DNA of 64,000 nt from CAZGAH01 sp964523295 (GCA_964523295.1 CAZGAH010000005.1:36280-100279); one strand, 5' to 3'; counted from the stretch's first letter, positions 29,135 to 38,036 are shown. The notes: generated by a model not told the origin, from the letters alone. Numbers and translations are program-made.

Positions 29135-29520
29135 CTCAGACACTCGAGCAACGCCGCGCCGCCCATGCCTGGAGCCGGGTGGAGGCTCTGATGCAAGAGC
29201 CCGAGGACGCTGCCGACGCCTATGCCCGCGAGGCCAAAAAAATGCCGGTGCGCGTCCTCACTGCCGGCCTCGGGCAGGCCTTGGCCTTCATCAACAGAAA
29301 GGCAAACCAAGAGGGCCTGATGAGGTTGAGCATGGACCTGACCCATTGGGTCGTCAACGAGCGCAGGCTGCCGACGATGCATCAGAACAGCCTCGTCGAG
29401 AGCGTCGTCCATGGCGACGCAACGTTCCTTCGCCGGGCCACGGACGAGGCTCTGGCCTACCTGGTCTGGCTCAACCGCTTTCTCGAGGCCAAGGGGCTGC
29501 CGAGAAAGCGTGACGATTAA
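29131..29520 (+). CDS. cmr5: Type III-B Cmr5 (small subunit)
   Basis: A 129-residue, mostly helical protein beginning MTQTLEQRRAAHAW. It matches the small-subunit pattern with DLTHWVVNERRLP and a C-terminal EALAYLVWLNRFLEAKGLPRK. Cmr5 lines the inner face of the Cmr filament against the target RNA. Its ATG overlaps the cmr4 stop. A 21-base gap separates it from the Cmr6-Cmr1 fusion. Confidence 0.9.
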   Translation: MTQTLEQRRAAHAWSRVEALMQEPEDAADAYAREAKKMPVRVLTAGLGQALAFINRKANQEGLMRLSMDLTHWVVNERRLPTMHQNSLVESVVHGDATFLRRATDEALAYLVWLNRFLEAKGLPRKRDD

Positions 29521-29541
29521 TACTGAAGCGAGGTTGCCATC

Positions 29542-31488
29542 ATGCAGGTGACGGCTAAGATACCCTCTACCACAAGAGCCGCGTTGGAACGCTTCGACAT
29601 CTCCAAGGCGAATCCGGGGCTTCTGTTGGACAAGCTGCAATGTCCGGAATCCCAGGAAGAGCAGAAGCACTGCCTGGGGAACGTTTGCAAGGCCAAAGGG
29701 GACCCGACACTGTTGCGCTTTCTCACTCTTCGACGTGTGGAAGCGCTGAAGCTGCTGCGTGCGACGCAGTTCGACTGCATGACCGCCTCACCCCTGACCC
29801 TGCATCTGGCCCGGGCCTCGGCCATGGAGAACGCCGGCGTCTGCCTGCACCCGCTCTACGGCTTCCTCATTTTACCAGGCTCCGGACTCAAGGGCATGGC
29901 CCGCGCCTGGGCCGAGACGATCTGGTTGCCAACCGGGAAGGACAAAGCCGCCGGCGAGGCCACCATCCAGGCCGTGTTCGGCAACCACCCCGGTGCGAGC
30001 GAGGCGCAGCACGCGGGGGATGTCGTTTTTCACGACGCCTGGCCCACGACCTGGCCTCCATTATCCGTGGACATCTGCAACAACCACCACCCCGGTTACT
30101 ACCAGGGCAGCGAAGAGCCTGGCGATTGGGAGAACCCGATCCCGGTCTACTTTCTTGTTTCGCCGCCGGGCGTGATCTTCTCCTTCGCCCTGTCCCGGCG
30201 TCGGGCGGATGTGCCGGACGAGCGCCTCGAGCTGGCCAGATCCTGGCTGCTCGGAGCGCTCTGCCACCTGGGCGCCGGCGCCAAGACAGCCGCCGGCTAC
30301 GGCCTGTTCAAACCCGTACCGGACGCCACGCCCCCCCTGCCCGCCGACGCCCGCGCCGTAGCCGAGTATACGCTCGAACTCGTCACCCCGGCCTTCCTGG
30401 CCGGCGCATCGCAAAACGCCGACGACTGCGACCTGCGCCCCGCGACCCTGAGGGGGGTGCTGCGGTGGTGGTGGCGGCAGATATTTTGGGGATATCTCGA
30501 CAATAAGAAGGACCTGTTACCTATCGAATCCGCCCTGTGGGGAAATACGACGCAGCAAGGCGCAATTCAAATTCGGATTATAACACAAAAAATGCCTGTG
30601 AAAAAAAGAATATTTAATAAATATGAGTATAAACGAGATAGCGAGTATCTTGAATCGGAACATGGAATAAAAACACTACCAAATGGCCAAGACAATACCA
30701 ATCTTGACACAACAACCCAAGGCGTTTGGTATATTTCGTATGGCATTGCCGACAAAACAAAAAACCGTTCCTTCATTAATCCTGGGCAAAAATACAGGAT
30801 ACAAATTGTTACAAAATCTGTATTCTTACATGGCCAAGAAATATCTGCTGAGGAAGTAATGACTCAAGCAAAGGCAGCACTACACTACCTTTGTCGCCTT
30901 GGCGGGGTGGGTGCGAAAGCACGAAAAGGGTTTGGATCGTTGCAACTACACGGCAGTATAGGCAGAGACACTGTCGATGCCGCACGGAATATACTGTCAA
31001 AACTGATGAATATATATCCAAACATACAATTCAATTCACAAAAAACATCTCACATCACTTCCAACGGAATTCAATTTCCTTTTGACAGATGGCCTGATCC
31101 GTGGATGATATTGGAGCAGATTGGCTTCGCCGTGCAGGCCTTTGCAAAACAATTTGCCCATGACGGCCAGAAACGCGCACTGGGCTTGCCACGAATATGT
31201 GACGAGAAGAAAGGGAAATTTGAACCTCAAGGCACTTTCGGAATAATATACAACGACCCAAAGAACCGTAACAAATTACGCTACGCATCTCCAGCCCATA
31301 TTCACATTGAGCGCGACGATTCAAACAAATGCTATATTGTACGGATAGCAACAATCACGCAAGAATGTCTTCCAGATAGGGCGACAAGCCGCGATTTTTT
31401 GAAGCGCTTCCGAGAAGAAGTAAGACAAATCCTGCTTAAGAAAGCTGAATTGAAAGGACAGCCCTTTCCCAGACCTCGACATCCATAA
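29542..31488 (+). CDS. cmr6-cmr1: Fused Cmr6-Cmr1 RAMP protein of type III-B
   Basis: A 648-residue chain joining two RAMP subunits. Residues 1-265 match Cmr6: the loop PGSGLKGMARAW (113-118), GDVVFHDAWP, the Asn/His-rich NNHHPGYYQG and GAGAKTAAGYGLF (244-255). From about residue 274 it matches Cmr1: YTLELVTPAFLAGAS, TLRGVLRWWWRQ (302-313) and GGVGAKARKGFGS (454-466). Separate cmr1 is absent from the operon, so this gene supplies both cap subunits that hold the crRNA 3' end and the target 5' region. GC content drops sharply from about 30487 to the gene end, while the first half is GC-rich like its neighbours. GAGG lies eight bases before the ATG. Confidence 0.9.
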   Translation: MQVTAKIPSTTRAALERFDISKANPGLLLDKLQCPESQEEQKHCLGNVCKAKGDPTLLRFLTLRRVEALKLLRATQFDCMTASPLTLHLARASAMENAGVCLHPLYGFLILPGSGLKGMARAWAETIWLPTGKDKAAGEATIQAVFGNHPGASEAQHAGDVVFHDAWPTTWPPLSVDICNNHHPGYYQGSEEPGDWENPIPVYFLVSPPGVIFSFALSRRRADVPDERLELARSWLLGALCHLGAGAKTAAGYGLFKPVPDATPPLPADARAVAEYTLELVTPAFLAGASQNADDCDLRPATLRGVLRWWWRQIFWGYLDNKKDLLPIESALWGNTTQQGAIQIRIITQKMPVKKRIFNKYEYKRDSEYLESEHGIKTLPNGQDNTNLDTTTQGVWYISYGIADKTKNRSFINPGQKYRIQIVTKSVFLHGQEISAEEVMTQAKAALHYLCRLGGVGAKARKGFGSLQLHGSIGRDTVDAARNILSKLMNIYPNIQFNSQKTSHITSNGIQFPFDRWPDPWMILEQIGFAVQAFAKQFAHDGQKRALGLPRICDEKKGKFEPQGTFGIIYNDPKNRNKLRYASPAHIHIERDDSNKCYIVRIATITQECLPDRATSRDFLKRFREEVRQILLKKAELKGQPFPRPRHP

Positions 31489-31507
31489 CCAGAGGAAAAA
31501 ACTGATC

Positions 31508-32630
31508 ATGACCAAACCCTCGATCCTCATCTGCACCGTTGGCACGAGTCTGTGGGGCAATTTGAAAATGATCGCCGCTTTGAACGACACCGACACCAGG
31601 CGGCGCGATCTGGGCAGGGCCTTTGTCGAGAAGGACTTTCCGGCGCTCGGGCGAATCCTGGCCGGTTTTGACCCGTCGGAGCGGCTGCTCGGCGCCGAGA
31701 TCAATTCCATTGCCAGCCTTGCCAGCCGAGGGGTGCTTGCCGAGCGCTTCGGGGTGTTTTTCGTCCATTCCGATACTGAGGACGGGCGCGAAGTGGCCGG
31801 TTTGCTGGCCGGATACTTCAGCGGAAGAGGCCATGCCCCGGTGGAGACCCGCGCCATCGCCGGGCTGCAGGATTCCGATCCGCAGCGCTTCCGCAACCAG
31901 GGGCTGCGTGAGCTGGCACGGCAGTTGTGTGCCATCATCCGCGAGCGCGGGGTCCAGGCCTGCGCGGTCAATGCCACGGGCGGTTACAAGGCACAGATTG
32001 CCATTGCCGTGCTCCTGGGTCAGGCACTTGGCATCAGCGTCTACTACAAGCATGAACGCTTCGACGAGATCATTGCCTTTCCGCCCATGCCCGTGGCCCT
32101 GGATTTCGATCTCTGGCTCGCGCACCAGGACATGTTCGCCCAGCTTGCCGACACTGCCGTTCGCCCCGTTTGCGGACGACTGGGACGAGCGGATCGACAG
32201 TCTTGTGGAGCGCATCACCCAGGACAGCGTGGAATACCTGTCTCTTTCGCCGGCCGGAGTCATCTTTCACGAGACCCTCAAAGACAGGTTCGCCCGCAAC
32301 AAGGCCCAGCTCCTGCCGCCGGACGTGCCGGCCGCCGAAAAGAAACCGCCCCGCTTCGAGGACGCCGGCTGGCCGGGTCAGTATCCGGCGCTGAAGCAAC
32401 TCTGCGAGGCGATTACCCGCGAGATACCCTTTGTGGTGCGCGTGCAGACCCGGTATTTCAATCCGGACCTGTCGAAACAAACTGCATTCAGACTCGGCGC
32501 AGAGGGCATTGAGCTATGCTGGTCGGACGGAACCGCCTGCGCAAAGCTCCTGGTGACTACGCGCGCCGAAAACGAGAACCAGAAAAAAGCCGCTGTCGCG
32601 GCCCTCAACCAGTGGCTGCACAAGCACTGA
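31508..32630 (+). pseudogene. CARF-domain CRISPR ancillary protein (Cas_APE2256-like), frameshifted
   Basis: A CARF protein expected to sense cyclic oligoadenylate made by Cas10. The N-terminus SILICTVGTSLWGNL and the VNATGGYKAQIAIAVLLGQALGISVYYKHERF segment are typical of the APE2256-like family. After AQLADTAVRP the frame is lost, but a +1 frame continues sensibly with PFADDWDERIDSLVERITQ to the stop at 32630. Removing one C from the CCCC run at 32164-32167 joins the two parts seamlessly into about 373 residues. It is either a true frameshift mutation or a sequencing/assembly error. The C-terminal domain is not recognised; no HEPN motif is seen. Confidence 0.75.
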
Positions 32631-32648
32631 CAGCCCGGAGAATACGCC

Positions 32649-33968
32649 ATGCCCTTGACGCGCGGTCGCATCCTGCTCTTGTCCGTCGGTATGGGCCGAA
32701 GTGATTACGAGCGCGAGTCGCTCATTAACCCGTTGCTCAAGTCTATCGGTTCTGAGCCCTGGACACGGGTCATCCTGCTACCCTCGCAAGAGAGCCTGCC
32801 GTCCGCCGAGACGGTACGTGCGGAGTCTCCAGTCCAGGACACCGTCATCAAATCCTTGCCGGAAGCCAGGCAGGAGGAAAACGCGGACGCCTGCTTCGAT
32901 CACTACCGGAAAGTCATCGAGCAGGAAATCGATCAAGGGGCGGGACCGGGTAGCATCGTCGTCGACTTCACCCGCGGGACCAAGGCCATGAGCGCGGCCC
33001 TGGTCCTGGCGGCCGTGCGCTGTGACATCCCGGTAGTGCGCTACCTCGGCGCCGAGCCGGGCGGGCGCGACGACGCCAACCTGGTCAAGCCAGGCAAGGA
33101 GCGCATCGTCGACATCGTCACGACCATGGCCACGGCCTGGAAACGACTCGACGCGGCAGATCGCTTTTTTCAGCACGGTAATTTCTCAGCGGCGGCGGAA
33201 ACGACCTCGGAGACAAACCTGTTTCCTGACGACGAACTTCGCGATGCGGCCCGCTTTGGCAACGCCCTGGCAAACGTCTACGCGACCTGGGACCGGCTGG
33301 ACTATCGGGCAGCCTGGAAGTTGATGGAAGGCCTGGACTCGCTGCCCGCCCACCAGCGTTTCCAGTGCTACATGCCTACGCCGGAGCAACGGAATCTGTT
33401 GCAGGCCCTGGCCACGGAGTTCGATCGCAACAACCACGCGGCAATGGCCACGCAGTTACGCCGGATTTGTGCCGACCTGCTGGCCAATGCCGAGCGGCGT
33501 CTGCGTGACGGCCAGTTCGAGGATGCGTACGTACGTGCTTACCGGATTTTAGAACTCGTCGGCCAGGCCAGGCTTTTCGAGAACAATCTAGACTCGTCGA
33601 ATATTCCTGCCGATCACCCGGCCGCACTCGCCTTGAACAAAAAAATGAGTAAAAAGAACAAGGGGGATTCTCTGCCGTGCAACAAGCATGGCCAACACTA
33701 TCTCGCCCGGGAGCATGCGGCCCGCTTTCTCAAACAACTGTCCGATCCCTTGGGTAAAACGCTGCTCACTCTGGCTGACGAGTTATACTTTATCTCCAAC
33801 CGCAATCACAGCATTCTGATTCACGGCTTCACAACTGCAGGAACAATGGACGCGTTGGCGGCCCAGGCCGAACTGGCCCGGCTGGAGAAACTGCTGCATG
33901 ACGATTCTCCAACTACAGCCCCTCATCAGCTTGCCGCGGCCCGAGCTATGCGTTTCGGGGCACGATGA
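32649..33968 (+). CDS. CARF-HEPN ancillary RNase (Csm6-like, TIGR02710-type)
   Basis: A 439-residue protein with an N-terminal CARF-like domain (RILLLSVGMGRSDYERESLINPLL and SIVVDFTRGTKAMSAALVLAAV) and a helical C-terminal domain. The end carries the HEPN RNase motif Arg385-x6-His392 in NRNHSILIHGF. Such proteins are switched on by cyclic oligoadenylates and degrade RNA non-specifically. GGAG lies just before the ATG. It is the last gene of the type III-B operon, 18 bases after the frameshifted CARF protein. Enzyme identity is strong; the exact nucleotide ring size it senses cannot be told. Confidence 0.85.
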   Translation: MPLTRGRILLLSVGMGRSDYERESLINPLLKSIGSEPWTRVILLPSQESLPSAETVRAESPVQDTVIKSLPEARQEENADACFDHYRKVIEQEIDQGAGPGSIVVDFTRGTKAMSAALVLAAVRCDIPVVRYLGAEPGGRDDANLVKPGKERIVDIVTTMATAWKRLDAADRFFQHGNFSAAAETTSETNLFPDDELRDAARFGNALANVYATWDRLDYRAAWKLMEGLDSLPAHQRFQCYMPTPEQRNLLQALATEFDRNNHAAMATQLRRICADLLANAERRLRDGQFEDAYVRAYRILELVGQARLFENNLDSSNIPADHPAALALNKKMSKKNKGDSLPCNKHGQHYLAREHAARFLKQLSDPLGKTLLTLADELYFISNRNHSILIHGFTTAGTMDALAAQAELARLEKLLHDDSPTTAPHQLAAARAMRFGAR

Positions 33969-34002
33969 GCCCCCCCGCCCCAACGCCCCAGCCCCACTCC
34001 GT

Positions 34003-34452
34003 TCAGAACTGCCTGTCCAGAACCAGATGCGTGCCGTAGCCAAGTACGGTGGCGCTCAGGTAGGGAACCAGCAGTCTGGGTTCGACGCCGAACAGGCTGG
34101 CAGGGACGGCGAAAATGACCAGCGGGACGGCCAGCATGGCCCACCAGGTGTGCGTCCAGCCGCGGTGATCGCCGATGGCCGGGAGCATGGAGGCCAGGCC
34201 GACCAGGGCTGCCCATTCGTAGCGTTTATGGCTGATGAGCACAATGTCCAGCGCGGCCAGCAGTCCGTAAAAGAAGCGGCGGGCGACCGAATTGGTGTCC
34301 ACGTCGGGAAACAGCGCCGCAGCCGCCGTAATCGCCGTCAGTGCCAGCATCTGCAAGGGCTCCGGACGATACACATCCAGCGCTCGGGCTGCGAATACCG
34401 CGCCGGCGCCGACGGCGACGCCGCAGAGCAGATGGGCTTTGTATCCTGGCAT
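34003..34452 (-). CDS. YdjM-family membrane-bound metal-dependent hydrolase
   Basis: A 149-residue inner-membrane protein of the DUF457/YdjM family. It has the family motifs MPGYKAHLLCGV (N-terminal His), ALFPDVDTNSVARR, and IGDHRGWTHTWW, plus three or four hydrophobic helices. The His and Asp residues are thought to bind metal, but no substrate is established. GGGAGG lies upstream of the ATG. It converges with the CRISPR operon and is not functionally linked to it. Confidence 0.85.
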   Translation of the reverse strand: MPGYKAHLLCGVAVGAGAVFAARALDVYRPEPLQMLALTAITAAAALFPDVDTNSVARRFFYGLLAALDIVLISHKRYEWAALVGLASMLPAIGDHRGWTHTWWAMLAVPLVIFAVPASLFGVEPRLLVPYLSATVLGYGTHLVLDRQF

Positions 34453-34609
34453 GAAGGCGCCTCCCGGAAAAAGGAATGACTGCCCCCGCGGTCGGGTGGC
34501 GCCGGCGCGTCGCGGTCTGAAAAACCGCCCGGACGCCGGCGCCTCCCTGGAAGAACGAGCCGCGCGTCGTCGCTCTGGACGCGGGCGACACGGGCGGCAT
34601 TGAAAAAGG

Positions 34610-35209
34610 CTACTGCGGGAGCACTTCCGCCTTGAGAATCGTTACGGTTTCACCCGGTACATCGTCGTACATGCCTTTACGGGTCGTGGGCACGGCCTTG
34701 ATGACGTCCACGACCTCCTGTCCCTGCACCACGCGGCCGAAAACCGCGTAGCCCCAACCCTGAAGGGTCTTGCCCGAGTGGTTCAGCATGGAGTTATCGG
34801 CGACGTTGATGAAAAATTGCGACGAAGCGGAATGCGGGTCGCCTGTCCGGGCCATGGCGATGGTATAGGCCTCGTTCTTCAGCCCGTTGTCGGCCTCGTT
34901 CTGTATCGGCTGTTTCCCTTCCTTCTGGTTCATGTCCTTGTCCAGACCGCCGCCCTGGATCATGAATCCGTTGATGATGCGGTGGAAAATCAGGCCGTCG
35001 TAAAAGCCGTCGCGGACGTAGCCGACAAAGTTGTCTACGGTGGCAGGCGCCTTGGCCCTGTCAAGCTCGAGCACGATATCGCCTTTGCTCGTGGTCAGCT
35101 TGACCAGAATTTTGCCTTCCGGGCCGGCAGCCTTCTCCGCGGCGTCTGCGGGCAAGGTGGTGATCATGCCAAGCAACAGCATGGACAGGGTGGCCAAAAA
35201 ACGTTGCAT
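34610..35209 (-). CDS. Exported cyclophilin-type peptidyl-prolyl isomerase
   Basis: A 199-residue protein with a Sec signal peptide (MQRFLATLSMLLLGMITTLPADAA) followed by a cyclophilin domain. It shows VKLTTSKGDIVLELDRAKAPATVDNFVGYVRDGFYDGLIFHRIINGFMIQGGG and the SSQFFINVADN and WGYAVFGRV motifs, including the catalytic-type Arg of FHRI. It should help protein folding in the periplasm. The start at 35209 is chosen because GGAGGAAGACG lies directly upstream; the longer frame to 35263 adds a polar leader. Confidence 0.93.
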   Translation of the reverse strand: MQRFLATLSMLLLGMITTLPADAAEKAAGPEGKILVKLTTSKGDIVLELDRAKAPATVDNFVGYVRDGFYDGLIFHRIINGFMIQGGGLDKDMNQKEGKQPIQNEADNGLKNEAYTIAMARTGDPHSASSQFFINVADNSMLNHSGKTLQGWGYAVFGRVVQGQEVVDVIKAVPTTRKGMYDDVPGETVTILKAEVLPQ

Positions 35210-35407
35210 CGTCTTCCTCCGGATAGATGGTTTAGCGGGTGGCGCCCTCCTATCGCTTTTCACCCCCGGCTGTCAAAGCATGACCGGCAAGCGGAATCCG
35301 GCTGTATTCTGTCCGGGATGACGCAGTTGCCCGGCCGACGGCGATAGCGTACAGTCATCGCTGATACAGTGCGTACCCGGGAGCACCCGCGAGGCGAAGC
35401 AGACGAC

Positions 35408-36391
35408 ATGAAACAGAACGGACATCGACGCAGTCCCGAGCTTCCGGGCGTGCTGGTCCTTTCGCTGGACTTCGAGTTGTTCTGGGGCGTGCGCGACAAG
35501 CGCACCATCGCCGAGTACGGCCCGCGGCTGCTCGGCGCGCGCCAGGCCGTGCCGGTGTTGCTGGACCTGTTCGACGCCTACGGCGTACGCGCAACCTGGG
35601 CCACGGTCGGACTGCTTTTCTTCTCCCGGCGCGAGGACCTGCTCCGCTCGCTACCCGTCGTGCGGCCGGCCTATGCCCGCCCTGCCCTCTCTGCCTATGC
35701 CGGGCTCGACGAGCTGGGTCCCGACGAAACCGCCGATCCCTTCCACTACGCGGGCACGCTGGTCGACGCCATCCTCCGGCATCCCTCCCAGGAACTGGGC
35801 TCGCATACCTTTGCGCATTATTACTGTCAGGAACCGGGGCACTCGCCCGAGTCCTTCGCCGCGGACCTTCAGGCGGCCGTGGCGGCGGGACTGGCCCGCG
35901 GCGTCGCGCTACGCAGTCTGGTATTTCCGCGCAATCAGGTCAATCCCGCCTATCGCGGCCTGTGCGCGGAGCACGGCTTCACCGCCTGGCGCGGCTGCGG
36001 CGCCGGCCCGGCCGGCGTACACCGTGCCGGGCCGTGCATCAGGGCTTTGCGCCTGCTCGACGCCTATTGCAATCTCTCTGGACACGGCGACTATGCCCGC
36101 GAGGCCATTGCCGGGCCTGCGCCCCGCAACATCCGGGCCAGCGCCTTTCTCCGGCCCTATTCGCCGCGCCTGGCGCCTCTCGAGCCGCTCAAGCTCCGCC
36201 GCATCCGCCGCGCCATGACCCACGCGGCGCGACACGGGCGCGTGTTCCATCTGTGGTGGCATCCGCACAATTTCGGCTGCCACCTGGAGCGCAATGTGGC
36301 GGACCTGCGCTCCCTGCTCGATCACTTCCGTACGCTGTCCCGACGCTACGGCATGATCAGTCAGAGCATGGGCGAACTGGCCGGAGACTGA
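35408..36391 (+). CDS. Polysaccharide deacetylase-family protein
   Basis: A 327-residue NodB-like protein. Its first motif LVLSLDFELFWGVRD carries the metal/catalytic Asp-Phe-Glu; WATVGLLFF follows, then the second motif SHTFAHYYC (His-Thr-x2-His). FPRNQVNP and the C-terminal FHLWWHPHNFGC complete the pattern of deacetylases acting on surface polysaccharides. No signal peptide is seen, suggesting cytoplasmic action on a lipid-linked or nucleotide sugar. The ATG at 35408 is preferred; a GTG at 35369 is also possible. Confidence 0.85.
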   Translation: MKQNGHRRSPELPGVLVLSLDFELFWGVRDKRTIAEYGPRLLGARQAVPVLLDLFDAYGVRATWATVGLLFFSRREDLLRSLPVVRPAYARPALSAYAGLDELGPDETADPFHYAGTLVDAILRHPSQELGSHTFAHYYCQEPGHSPESFAADLQAAVAAGLARGVALRSLVFPRNQVNPAYRGLCAEHGFTAWRGCGAGPAGVHRAGPCIRALRLLDAYCNLSGHGDYAREAIAGPAPRNIRASAFLRPYSPRLAPLEPLKLRRIRRAMTHAARHGRVFHLWWHPHNFGCHLERNVADLRSLLDHFRTLSRRYGMISQSMGELAGD

Positions 36392-36500
36392 CGACACACC
36401 GGAATCGTTCGACTCCTGACCAGACGCACGCGCGGACCAGTTTTCTTTTCTCCGGAATCAGGGTATTGTCCGCCAAAATGGCTCCCAGGGGAGGTTCGCC

Positions 36501-36989
36501 ATGCATGTGCTGAGCTGCGCCATCGCCGTGCTCTCGATCCTGTTTTTCCTTGTCCCGGCCCAGGCCAAACGTATTTACATGTGGACCGACCAGAATGGCG
36601 TGACCCACGTCGGCGAGGCGCCACCAAAGCAGGGCGATACGCAATCGTTCAACGCCGGCGAGAGCGCTGCTCCGTCCAAGGCCGGACCGACGGCGCCCGG
36701 AAAGCCCGCGCCTGGCCCCGCGCAGACCGACGCCGCAAAGCCGGGAGGTGGCGGCGTGGAAGTCTATGTAACCAGCCGCTGCCCCTGGTGTACCAAGGCC
36801 ATCGATTTTCTGAAAAGCAAGGGCGTGCCGCATACCGTCTATAATATCGAGAACGATGCCGAGGCCGCAGCGCGTAAACGCAAGCTGGACACCAAAGGAC
36901 GAGGCGTGCCCTTTGCCATGATCTACGGCACGCCGGTACACGGCTTTTCCGCCCAGGCCTACGAACGGGCCTTGGAGGGAAAAAAGTAG
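36501..36989 (+). CDS. Exported glutaredoxin with DUF4124-like N-terminus
   Basis: A 162-residue protein. A signal peptide (ALSILF-type hydrophobic core ending PAQAKR) is followed by a DUF4124-like segment (IYMWTDQNGVTHVGEAPPKQG), a Pro/Ala/Gly linker and a glutaredoxin domain with the active site RCPWCTKAIDFLKSKG. A GVPFAMIYG cis-proline motif follows. It is probably a periplasmic dithiol oxidoreductase; the electron donor is unknown. Ends 21 bases before the scaffold gap at 37010. GGGAGG lies close upstream. Confidence 0.85.
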   Translation: MHVLSCAIAVLSILFFLVPAQAKRIYMWTDQNGVTHVGEAPPKQGDTQSFNAGESAAPSKAGPTAPGKPAPGPAQTDAAKPGGGGVEVYVTSRCPWCTKAIDFLKSKGVPHTVYNIENDAEAAARKRKLDTKGRGVPFAMIYGTPVHGFSAQAYERALEGKK

Positions 36990-37009
36990 TATAAAAAAGA
37001 AGAGTTATC

Positions 37010-37019
37010 NNNNNNNNNN
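37010..37019. other. Assembly gap of ten N, truncating a leftward gene
   Basis: Ten N separate the 3' flank of the glutaredoxin gene from an incomplete leftward gene. Only 20 bases lie between the glutaredoxin stop and the gap, so the join may hide missing genes. Confidence 0.95.
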
Positions 37020-37253
37020 GACGCCGTTGACGAGCACGCCGTTGCCGTTTTCGGCCAGGTTCGGCACCACGCGCACCGGGTACCAGATACCCGCCTGCTT
37101 GAAGGCATCCTGCGTGGCCTGAACATGGGACTTGATCACGGCGTCAGCGTACGCGGCGTCCCGGTTCTGATCCTCGACCGAGTAGACCCAGGGCTCCGGA
37201 CCGCCGCCCGGAAACCCGGACGGGTGATTGGGAAAATAAAAACTGTTACCCAT
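37020..37253 (-). CDS. N-terminal fragment of an unidentified protein (truncated by gap)
   Basis: Seventy-eight residues, MGNSFYFPNHPSGFPGGG followed by PEPWVYSVEDQNRDAAYADAVIKSHVQATQDAFKQAGIWYPVRVVPNLAENGNGVLVNGV, are visible before the scaffold gap; the rest is missing. The frame has normal GC-rich codon use. No family is recognised. GGAG lies about twelve bases upstream, an unusually long spacing. No signal peptide or membrane segment is visible. Confidence 0.5.
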
Positions 37254-37403
37254 TGCTGTCGCACTCCGGCGCTGTCCGCCTTATCCGGCCCGAACGACGT
37301 TATCAGCGGCTTCTCTGATTCAGGATAAGACCCTTTCGGGATTTGTAAACACCAAACGCACACGATGGCGCTACGGTCGTGCCCTTCGCCCGCGTGCCAC
37401 GGC

Positions 37404-38036
37404 CTATCGGACCAGCCCGGGAAAACTGTTCATGACGCCGGTGAGCAGGAACTGGATGCCCAGGGCCAGGGTGATCAGCCCGAATATCTTCGTGACGACC
37501 TGCATTCCCGTATGCCCGAGAAAACGCAGAATGGCCGGCGAAAAAAAGAAGGTGACGTAGACGGTGCCGACCACGGTCAGGACCGCTCCCAAAAGTTTGA
37601 AGAGCGCGGCCCACGTATGCAGGGGCTCGGCGAACAGGATCACCGTCGAGATGGTGCCGGCGCCCGTCGTGAGCGGAATGGCCACGGGAATGACTGCCAG
37701 GGAAATCATCTCGGAAAACCCCTGCGGCGCCTCTTTTTCGATCGCCTTGGGCCGGGAATTGACCATGCTCAACCCGCTGGTCATGAGCAGGACGCCACCA
37801 GCCATACGAAAGGCATCTATCCCGATCTCGAAAAAGTCCAATATCGCCGCGCCCGTGAACAGGGCGACCAGCATGGTGGTCAGTGAGGTGAACGTGGCGA
37901 TGGAACACAGCTTGTGCTGCTCCCTTGGCGACAGCCCCTGGCAGAGCGCAATGAACAGCGGAATTGCCGGGATGTTATTGGCCACGGCGTACAAACCCAG
38001 CACGTAGTGCTGAAAAGACATCTCTGCTGCAAGCAT
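37404..38036 (-). CDS. MarC-family integral membrane protein
   Basis: A 210-residue protein with six hydrophobic segments, matching MarC/UPF0056: FQHYVLGLYAVANNIPAIPLFIALCQGLSP with the repeat-like Asn-x-Pro motif, and IPVAIPLTTGAGTISTVILF in the second half. Members were once linked to multiple antibiotic resistance and related proteins transport small solutes; the role here is unproven. The start at 38036 is uncertain, with a downstream Met at 38021 also possible and only a G-rich sequence upstream. Confidence 0.87.
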   Translation of the reverse strand: MLAAEMSFQHYVLGLYAVANNIPAIPLFIALCQGLSPREQHKLCSIATFTSLTTMLVALFTGAAILDFFEIGIDAFRMAGGVLLMTSGLSMVNSRPKAIEKEAPQGFSEMISLAVIPVAIPLTTGAGTISTVILFAEPLHTWAALFKLLGAVLTVVGTVYVTFFFSPAILRFLGHTGMQVVTKIFGLITLALGIQFLLTGVMNSFPGLVR

